Shown: positions 55,015 through 64,000 of the stretch, in pieces
Layout of the letters: each line of letters opens with the position of its first letter
Numbering within the stretch: the stretch's first letter is position 1
Assembly: GCA_037179335.1 (NCBI GenBank)
Contig: JAKZHN010000011.1
Location: 278,428 to 342,427 of the forward strand
Source: Cyclaneusma minus
Lineage: Eukaryota > Ascomycota > Leotiomycetes > Marthamycetales > Marthamycetaceae
Reading direction: 5' to 3'
DNA: 64,000 nt
Notes under the pieces: generated by a model
Databases searched by the model: none
Told to the model about the DNA's origin: nothing
What the model saw: the letters and a program-made list of their open reading frames with translations, nothing else
Position numbers and translations under genes: made by a program

Positions 55015-56320
55015 GTTGGGGAGTTTCGGAATTTTGTGGGGTAACTCCGTGACGGAAAGGGAGTTAGGTACTTTAGTCAGAGGGAGCCCCGCCTCCGTCC
55101 ACTTCTTGAAAGCTAGGGCACAAACTCTAAAACCGAGCTTTGAACTTGGTCACTCCCGGGAAGCTTGGCAGAACAACTGATTGTCTGGTTTGTTGCACAT
55201 CTCTGAATCTCGAATTGCCCCGTGCGTCCAAATCCCATTACCTTGCATAGCTCGACAAATAATTGTCGCACAGCTTACAAAATAACATTGGAAGATTCGA
55301 AATTTCACTTTGATTCAAAAAAGACTAGAAACTTGTAACGCGAGGAATTAGCCCCCCGGTGGTGCTAGGAAGAGTGTTTGAACGCTAGGTCAGGGAGACG
55401 GATTGGGATAGGTCAGCTGCGGGGAGCCACCATCCACTTTTTGAAAGCTAAGGTACCACAACTTTAAAATCGAGCTTGACCTTAGTCACTCCCGGGACGC
55501 TTGGCAGAACAACTGATTCTTTGGTTTGTTGCACATCTCAGAACCTCGAATTGCCCCGTGCGTAGAAATTTCAAAGTATTGAATATCTCGACGAGTAATT
55601 GTCGCAAAACTAAGTGGAGTAGATGGGAAGATGGGGATTTTCATTCTGCTTCATCGAGAAAGAAATCGTCAAATTCGAGTAATTAGCCCCTTGGTAGTGC
55701 TTGAAATGGGCTTCAAACGCTAGGTCAGGGGGACGGATTGGGATAGATCAGTTGCGGGGAGCCGTTGTCCAATGTTTTGAAAGCTAAGGTACCACAAACT
55801 TTAACACAAAGCTCGATTCCAGTGCCTCCCGGTACTCCGCTAGACTTCAGCATTTTCTGGTTCGTTGCACATCTCACAATCGCGAATTTCCCGTTGGCGT
55901 CAATCTTTACATTATTATCCACAGCTCACCACTCAGTTGCCGCAGAGCTTAGGAAATGATATGAGAAGATGCAGAATTTCGTTCTGATTATAGCAAGGCC
56001 AGAAACTCGCAATGCGAATAATTAGCGCCATTAAAATGCTTCAGAAGGAGTTTAGACGCTAGCTCAGGGAGACGAATCGGGTAAGGCTAGTGGCTGGGAA
56101 GCTTCGTGGGAACCACGGGTTGATGGCACTAAGTACCAAATCCTAAAATCTGGTTTGTTGCACATCTCCCAATTTCGGATTCCCATTAGCACCAATCTTT
56201 CCAAGTTACCGCCAACTCAATCTCGACGAGCAATTGTCACAGAACTGTAGGATCTCGCATAGAACGATACAGAATTTCATCCTTTCTACAAAGCCCCAAA
56301 TCTATCTTCAAAACCACTTC
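55015..56320. repeat. four diverged tandem copies of a ~335-bp unit
   Basis: Unit boundaries near 55015, 55346, 55680 and 56019. Each unit has AATTAGC..., an ACGCTAGGTCAGGGAGACGGATTGGG-like core near its start, a GAAAGCTAAGGTACCACAA stretch, a TGGTTTGTTGCACATCTC stretch and a TCGACGA..AATTGTCGC stretch. The last copy is incomplete and the most diverged. No long frame persists across units, so it is not an obvious coding repeat. Confidence 0.75.
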
Positions 56321-56840
56321 TGCTGCTAGTTTCAAGTTTTCAACAGCTAGATCGGGAAAAGCGAGCTGTAGGATAGCGCCGCTATCAAAACCACAAAACA
56401 TTTCGTTCCACATCGACTTCTCCCGACTCTTCATCGTCGCAAACCGCCGAATCGGGTTAATTCAGCCTTTCTCCACAAGCGAGGCGGGAGAGGCACCCGC
56501 AGAGCCGCAAACGCCATTTGCAGATCCCCCACATCGCCCGCAAGCCCCCACAGTATGACGGCCCCTTTCCGCCACGATATGTTCATGTTTCTACGGGTCC
56601 CGGAGAGTACATGTACACTATGAATTCAATGTTCACTCACCAGTCACTCACGCACACGATCCTATCGGATTGAAGGCACAAAAGCCATTTCCATTAGACT
56701 ATCATGCTCATACCTCATCGCGCGCCTCATCCCCCACCCACCAACTACGGCAGATTCCCCCCGGTAAGGTATCAAGCATCGCATCTTCGCCCCTTCATCA
56801 GCCCATATCTTGTAAAACATGTCCGAAGTTTTCCAGAGCG

Positions 56841-56885
56841 CTGCATAGCCTGCATAGCCTGCATAGCCTGCATAGCCTGCATAGC
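56841..56885. repeat. 9-bp minisatellite, five copies
   Basis: CTGCATAGC is repeated five times without change. It lies in the noncoding gap 56321..57334 downstream of MED14. Confidence 0.9.
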
Positions 56886-57334
56886 CACCTGCCCGCTGCA
56901 GTAAAACGAAATAAGAAATATTCGATGCCGACGCCTCTGATGATGCATCAAATTGCATAATCCAACGCCAGACTGTGGCCAGGTATTCGGAGCACCGCCG
57001 AGAACGTGGGTTTTTCTCTTTTTCTTCGTCAATAATACATGCCGCTCGCGAAAAAAGCACCGCCAGCAACCATCCGCCGACCCATCCATTCTGTTGTTTC
57101 ATCCCCTGCTCTCCTTCTCTACCCTCGCACCTCCCCCGATTGCAGTCCACCGCTAGGCATCCGTCCGTGGGTATTGGGTATTGGGTATTTTTGTGAGTGC
57201 ATGCGAAAAAAGCAAAACCGTGAACCTCCTTGTCTGTCTGTCTGTGTGCTTTCGTGCCTATGTGCTTGCTTCCATCTCATTTTCCTGAAACATGCGAAAT
57301 GATGAGGTGAGCGATTTGGTAGAGGATTTGCCCC

Positions 57335-60300
57335 TCAGTCCAAGTTGATGACTTCATGTGCGCTGCTCATCGTCTTGCCTCGTGGATTAGGCCGTTGCTG
57401 CTGCCCCTGGCCCGGATGCTGATGCTGATGCTGGGAATTGCCTCGGTTCATCTGCTGCGAGTTGGGTCGATTCATCTGCTGTGAATTGCTTCGATTCATC
57501 TGATTCATCTGGTTCATATGATGCTGACTTCCCATCGGCGCCGTAGGAGCTCCTCCCATCATCGGTGCCGTAGGAGCAGGTTGTTGGCGATGAGGCGCCG
57601 GTTGAGCAGGGTGTGCGGCCTGAGGAGGTGCCGCTTGAGGCTTCGGCGCCACCGCCACCGGCTGGTTTGCCTGTGGTTGATTTGCCTGTGGTTGAGCTGT
57701 AGCAGGTGCAACAGTAGCAGCGTGCAGAAGCGCATCGAGGCGCTGCAGCAAGCTCTGAAGTCCGCTAGGGGGACATCCCGCACCATTGCGCAATGGAACC
57801 CATCCCTCCCCATTGACGTCCCAGAGCTGCCTTACTTTCGTATCCAACTCATCAGGCTTCGGCTGGCCTGGCGGCTTTTCATCAATTACAAACCACCACT
57901 CTTGCTTGCCCCTGAGTCTCAGTCGTAGCGAGATGGTGATTTTCTTCTCCGTGGAATTGGGGGGTAGAGGGAGTGTGTATTTGAGCGCGTAATGGGCTGC
58001 ATTGTGAACGTGGCCTCGCAAGTGGCCTTTTCCTGCGAATGGGCTCCAAGAAGCTTCGAGTTCTTCCATCATTCGCAGGATGGGGATGCTGCGTGCCAAG
58101 GCGTTCGCGAGCCCGACGACACCGTGGCTATTCAAAATCTCCGTTAAGCTGGGTTTGAGGCGACTGTGCGGGTTCCCAGCCTTCACCACGAGACCCATTT
58201 TCTCGTCTGCTTTTCCAAGCTTAACGGTAATTCTGTACCGCTCGCCCTCTGGTTCAGGAAGATCTTCGAAACCGTCATCGTTGCCTGTGGGACCAGACTG
58301 TTCGGGCTGCTTTTGGCTGGGAGAATTGGAACCATCTCGAGCATAAGAGAAAACAATCTCGCTCGAGGAGGCCGATTCGATACGCATGAGTTTCTGCTTG
58401 TCTACAGCGCGAATGAAGCCCACCAAGCGCTCTATCCCTTCGACTTTGGCTTTGAGTTCTGGAACAATGGTTGTGCCAACTTGCGATCGCAGCCGTACAG
58501 CAAAGTTCCCCTTTTCGCGATTAAAGGCAATATCACGGTCCACTCGTTCGTTGAGAAGACGTAGTCCATGAGCTGATCGCGCCAGTATGCGAGCTTCCGT
58601 AACAACCATGATCTTCTCTGACGGGACCTCCATAAACCCCGTGCTTGGGTTCGCGCCAGCATGATCGCTTTGCTGTGATTGCTGAGGCAGAGAGGCCGAA
58701 CGAGGTGCCGGGACCGAGATCTTTGTCTTGACCACGTCGATCCTCTTGAACTGTAGTCTGATCATGTCAAGTTTTCGCGGCCTGTCCTGCTCTCGACCTA
58801 TCAAAGAGGACAGCCTGATGAATATTGATGGTACCTTGATTGTACGCGAAGCAAGCTGAGTAGATTGGGATTGGACGTGATAGGGAATGCGATTGCCGTG
58901 AAAATTTCGTAGATCGGTCCATTGTGACAACATCGCTACTGCAAACTCGTGGAGCCTGCAGAGGAACGCATATGAAGGTCGTGGATTTGAGTTTTTCAGG
59001 GGTAGCTCGAATCTGTTGACGATTTTCATAACGGGTCCGAGTATTGTCTGTTCCTGTCGGGTATCGAGCAGCCAGAATTTCTCACCATACATGCCAATGG
59101 CGATTACCAGGTACCAGGCGCCATTTTCGCCTGTCCAACCTGGCCGCTTGAGCCAACAGCACTGGAGCGTCTCCTTTCCAACCTTGTCTTTCAATTCCTC
59201 TTCCTTGACTCCGGGATTTCGCGAGCGCTTCCACCCGGCACTGATAGCTTTCGAAGCATACATTTCGAAGACGAAAGAGCAGCGCATATACTCTATCGTT
59301 TCATGCGCACACTCTGCGGGATTGAGTTTGCTGTTCAGCCTCCACTCGGTCTGTCTTCCCATATGAGTATTGGGCAGCACCGCAAAACGACCTGATATTG
59401 GCTCGATTTTGATGTTGATAAACTTCCGACTTGTCAGCTGTACCATTAGTTTGCAGTCAAGAGGTTCTGTTAGTGAGATATCTAGTGACGCAATGGTTGC
59501 TCTTGAGTTGAAAAGACCCTTGGTCGAGAGTCTCTGCTCCGTGGAAGACAAGATGAACTCGATATGTCGTGCAATAACCCCCTTCAACAAGCCCTTCATC
59601 GAGAGGTTCTGGACATCCAGGGGTATCTCCACGTCGCGAACTTCATGCTTCTCTCGGAACCATCGTAAGCCGATGCGACTGGTCTCTTCCGGGTGGGGCC
59701 GCCGTCCCTCTTTTCGTTTGCCGCTGACAATGCCTAGGATGATGTAGCTCTTTGGGCCCTTCTGGCCGTACCTGTCCAGCCAATATTGAACACACAGTTC
59801 ACGTCCCAAGGGCTCAATCTTAAGGGTACCAGCAAATCGTCCGACGCTCAGTGCATATGCTTGCCGTTTCAACTCGGTCAGCTTCTGATTGAGAACAAAT
59901 TCGTGTAGAAATTTGTAGCATTCGGACAACCCTCCCGTAGCAAGAATTGTATTCATCTGCACCTCAAGGTGATACCGTATGTGAGGAGGAAGATCAGAAG
60001 GCCTTGGTGAGAAGAGAAACCGAAGATCGAGGAACCAGAATTGATTCTCTGGGTTGTCATCGAAAATCGTCAGGTCCAATTCGAACTCATCAGGTACTCG
60101 AAACGTCACCCGTCCCGATTTGATGGTAAAGTCCTTGAAGTGAAAAGGCATTTTATCGTATTCGTGGAGATTCAGTCGTATCGTGAGCAGAGTATCCAGC
60201 TCTAGTAGAGCTTTTTTGATGTCTTGCGGCTTGAGAGGAGGAGGTTCGATGTAGCCGAGCTGTGCGGTGTTAGAGAGTCAAATATCAAGGTCAAATGACA

Positions 60301-61032
60301 ACTTACCTCTGGCATCCAGTTCGCCTTCCCGGTCGTCATAACTTCGACGGCCGTTTTGAGATCTGGATTTGGTACTCGAGCATACGCCAGGTTCTTTCTC
60401 AGTTCGCCCATCTTCAGCATAGCCATCTCATACTTGGTTCGCTCGTTCATGAGATGGATCCTCAGATCGATGATCTTGCTCACGTCTTCGCTTCTTCGGG
60501 CCCATTGTGTAAGAACCAGGTTCTTGAGCCAGCTAGCATGTTGCTCCTGTGCGAAGTTCAACAAAGACACCTTTTTGTCCACGTTTTCTGGCGAATTGTC
60601 ATCAGCGACAAGGGGCTGAGCTGCATTCCCACTGACTGAAGAACTAGGTAAAAGCATCCTCCCTAGTTCCACAATCTTCTCCGACAATTCGACTTGCGAT
60701 TTCATCGCAGATCGAGTCAGTAGCGTCGAGAGAGGAAAAAATCCTTCGGTGATGTGGATGATCTCCGGGGGTAGCTCATTGATCCGCTGCTGCATGTCTG
60801 CCGGAATGGTGTCAGGCTCACCAGCCTTCTGATCAGGAAGCCGGCGAGGATTGCCGTAGACCATTGCTTCCTCTCCAGCTCCATTCTTGACAGGCAACCC
60901 CCTTCGACTGTCCGCCTCCACCGCCTTGCCCTTGGTATTGCTCGCGCCGCCAGCGCCATTGGCTCGGCCGTCCCGATCATGGTTGGTGTGCGTCCCATTC
61001 ATGCCTCCATTCTCCATTATGACGCCGGGCAT
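57335..61032 (-). CDS. MED14: Mediator subunit 14
   Basis: Exons 61032..60307 and 60259..57335, phase 0, 1216 residues from the ATG at 61032 (MPGVIMENGG). No in-frame ATG is found upstream before a stop. The MED14 N-terminal domain is clear: LPPEIIHITEGFFPLSTLLT, LVLTQWARRSEDVSKIIDLR, LAYARVPNPDLKTAVEVMTT, then LGYIEPPPLKPQDIKKALLE. The long middle is typical, and the C-terminus is Gln/Asn/Met-rich (QMNRPNSQQMNRGNSQ). MED14 is the scaffold joining Mediator head, middle and tail. Confidence 0.93.
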
Positions 61033-62193
61033 GCTATGTCTCCCCAAGTCCCCACTGGACCTTCCTCCTCCGCCCGGCGCAAGCGCCAACCCCTCCACAG
61101 CAGTGAGTGTCGACAGTCCTATTGTTGAATTAGGGGCGTCTGGCTCAAGTCCAGCGAGAAAGAAAAGCCTTCCAGGGCGGGCTCGACTCTCAGGCCGACA
61201 AGCTCACATGCGCTGGGCAGCAATCCGCTCAGCATTGGCAGAAGGACCGAATGAAAGCCTGAATGAAGCTGTGTCGCTGGACGTGCCAATCGTGATGGAT
61301 AGGTTCTCCGGCGGGGCAGTCTGCGCAGAGGTGAGGTACTGAGTGGCAGAGAGGTTGGTCGTCGTGGTCGCGCAGGTGACGGGTTTGGTTGTGTTGACCA
61401 AAGGCAGGCCGAGGTTGGAGAGTGGGCGGGAGTAATGCGCCGGAGGAGGGACTAAGCGGTTCCGAGGCGAAGCTTGGGGTTTTCACCAGGTGTTGCGAAC
61501 CAGCGGCGAAGATGGAGTGGTCGGTGGAGATGGTGTTGTTGGCGGGCGGTATTTGTCGTGAGCTGGGACAATGATTGATTGATGGCGTCGCTGGACGCCC
61601 CGGCTTTGCGCTCAGACCAGCCGCTTTGAGCCGCTACGCTACTGATTATTGGAGTGCCTGGCGGATCAGGCTGCGCGCTAATTCTTGCCAAGCATATGTC
61701 AATCATCGTCAATGTTTCACCTTGCGAATGTGAACAATCTTTTTAATCTATTGGGGATGGAACATTCCAGCTTTTCGTTATTAACCTCATTTCCTGGGCA
61801 ACTTTCTCAATATTTGATTAAGCCTGCTTTGCTTTTTTAATTTTTTGAAAATCTTTCTTGTTGAAATCTGGCTCCACATCCCGAATGTAGTCTTACATAC
61901 CTTTCTTTGTCGACAAGGGTAAGGTAGAATAAATACATCACACCTTTTTCTGAATTTGTTTCGGTCGACTGTGTAGAAAGTAGGCATTTCCATGTACTTA
62001 AATTACATCATAAGATGAATAACTTGAAAGCGTTGTAGCTTGTTGTGACTCAGTTGTCTCCTTTTTGTACAAACCTGTGTTGTGACATCCTCAGTCAGTT
62101 GAGAGGATGGGAAGAGATAGAAACTCAATCAACCCGCCAAAGAGTGGGCGAAGCATCTCATACCCACCTTAGCTATCTCCTTTTCACTGCCCA
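61033..62193. promoter_or_regulatory. MED14 upstream region
   Basis: Several minus-strand frames of 65-85 codons occur upstream of the MED14 start and could be 5' leader frames. A GTGAGC donor near 61209 hints at a leader intron. 61730-62040 is AT-rich, with no supported gene. Confidence 0.3.
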
Positions 62194-64000
62194 TCAGATC
62201 CCAAACTCATATTCCGGACACAGCTCTCTCACCTTATCAAGATTCTCACTCCCAATCTTCCCCACATATTCCCCCATGATATCCCTCACCATCCTCAACA
62301 TACCCTTCTCCAACCCCAGATCGTCCTCCTCCATCTCCGCGGATCTTCCACGTTCTCTCGACCTCTTTGTCTCTCTCATCTCGTAACAATTCTTCTCAAA
62401 CATAAATATAGACCCCGCCAAGTAAGGCAACGCCCCGTCATCCCCCACCATCCCCTTTCCACACGGCAACCCATTCAATTCCTCCGCAATCTCCCGCAAC
62501 AACACCAAACTGTGTCTATTCATGCTATAAAAATCCGTATTTAGCGTCAGCACCTGAGACTGAATCAGCTCTTCCAGTGCCTTCAAAGATCGCTCCGTCG
62601 TCATCGTAGCTGGCGACTCCGTCTTCCCGATCATCCGATTTCTGCGATACTTCGTGGCTGGCAAGTCGAAAGCCGTAATGCCAGAAAGTCCAACCGCCTC
62701 ATTGCTCAGAGCAGCACTTCCGTCATGGCCAAGGAGTTTTTTGACTCTCTCATATGTGACATCGCTCCTTTGCGTGCCACGAACATATTGCGGCCCCAGA
62801 ATCGTATTCAGCGCGCAGCTTTTGAATTTCCAATTCTTCTCATTCTTTGCTCCTTCCTTGCTAGCTTTGGTAAACGGCACTCTTTTATTCTTGTCCCGAT
62901 AGTTTCCAGCGAAAGCGCTTGCACTGATGCCCATCATCAGACCAAACCGTTTCCAATAGTCTGTGGGGTTTGTGGGATAGTCGCCGATGAAGAGGCACCG
63001 AGTGTCTTGGGTGGCGAGGATGGCTTCTAGATCGGGCCAGGGGGTGTAGGAGGAGGGGAAGGACTGTTTAACCGCATTGTAGAGGTGTGCGACGGATTGG
63101 AGGAGCTTTCGGACGTTGACCCACATAGCACCATTGTCTTCGAACCAGGATGTGAAGTAGAATTGCATGAGCCCGCAGAGCAGCGGGTGGCTGGAGAGGA
63201 ATGCGTAAGGTTTGGTGTTGATCGGATATATTTCGTCGTCACCCGCCGCCCGAACCGAATCTTGAACAGCTGAGAATCTGGCGCCGAAACAGTCATTGTT
63301 GATCTAAAGTGCGTGTTATTAGCCTCGAGTGCAGGTTACTTACGTAGTACGTGTGATCATGCGAAACAGATCCATCATTGGCCGCGATCCTTTCGTAGGC
63401 GTAGACTATTTGATGGCGAAGCGCAGAAAGGGGTGCAGAGAAATGACGTACCCATCCATCTGCCATTTTAACCTTATGTTCAACCACGGATCTGCTCCTA
63501 TCATCCCAGACCTGCATCTCACTCTTTGTACTAGCAGCGAGATCGAAGTAAGTATTAACGGTCCATTTCACCCAGGCCCCAGTGGCTTTTAGCTGTTGAA
63601 GGTAGCATCCGGTTCCAGGTACATCGTCCGTACATGTAGCTGAACACCCATCTGGACTCCACAAATGCGAACGAGTGACCTGGTCAGCTTTGTGACTGGC
63701 CATCACATCGTGGATATCTAGATGAAGCCTGCAAGCTAGTACCAGCCAAATGGGAAGTTCTTTCTTGCGGATCATGGCGAAAATACCGCTTGTGAGCTTA
63801 TCAGTTACCAAGGGTTCATCATGTACCATCTGGATTTGAACCACCAGTTCGTCCAAGATAGCTGCTTCCCGGTGATATTTGTCATATTTGTTTGCTGACA
63901 ACTCTCCGGGTTCGACGACCTCTTCTGGCATCGGATACATAGGATGATGATAATCGTCGACGAAAGGGTTCAAGGTCTCCCAGGTAAGGAAGCAGAACAG
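62194..64000 (-). CDS. DUF6604-like fungal protein, 5' end outside window
   Basis: Exon 63303..62194 and an upstream exon from 63344 that stays open to the window edge; the intron (GTAAGT..TTTAG, 40 nt) is in phase. The C-terminal exon has LLCGLMQFYFTSWFEDNG, VAHLYNAVKQSFPSSYTPWP and GDYPTNPTDYWKRFGLMMGI, a pattern I associate with fungal DUF6604 proteins (unknown function, often large). About 580 residues are visible. The start is not in the window. Confidence 0.65.

Noticed and set aside
57518..57992. Plus-strand Arg/Leu-rich frames
   Set aside because: Antisense of the Gln/Pro-rich MED14 C-terminus.

Overview
The window looks like nuclear DNA of a filamentous ascomycete (Pezizomycotina). 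Genes on both strands are split by short introns of about 44-90 nt, with GT..AG ends and CTNAC-type branch sites. The recognisable proteins are ordinary fungal housekeeping proteins: prohibitin-2, a CstF-64/Rna15-type factor, UTP18, COG4, Mediator subunit 14, a Yvc1-type TRP channel, and a Lam-type GRAM/VASt sterol-transfer protein. Class-level placement (perhaps Dothideomycetes) is a guess. Splice sites below were read by eye, and in most genes the exon phases close exactly.

Layout. 0-6 kb is an accessory block: a BTB/POZ gene running into a different frame that encodes part of another protein, then two neighbouring genes of an unrecognised family (family X here), separated by degenerate repeats. 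6-25 kb holds a small unknown gene, the Lam-type protein, an MIT-like coiled-coil protein, a fungal-rhodopsin (PTH11-like) protein with a long disordered tail, an NmrA-like fragment, a second BTB gene and the TRP channel. 25-37 kb holds a UBA-like/vWA protein, the CstF-64/prohibitin-2 divergent pair, UTP18 and a small conserved-looking gene. 50-64 kb holds COG4, a DUF421/YetF-like membrane protein, a roughly 335-bp tandem repeat, MED14, and a DUF6604-like gene that runs off the right edge.

The most unusual region is 37.4-49.8 kb. I reconstruct ten related small genes there (nine on the minus strand, one on the plus strand), plus two orphan exons. Most start with a tiny exon (ATG and 2-6 further codons), followed by an acidic exon, a helical/coiled-coil exon, and a last exon with one hydrophobic segment close to the C-terminus. 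All introns are in phase 0, and the last intron keeps recognisable sequence between members. This is a locally expanded family of probable tail-anchored coiled-coil proteins of 114-214 residues. One copy has an in-frame stop, and one has an exon with an extra base that a second AG at the splice acceptor would bring back into frame. I do not recognise the family; its function is unknown.

A second signal runs across the window: degenerate AT-rich repeats of about 20-23 bp in at least ten intergenic blocks, mostly beside the accessory genes.
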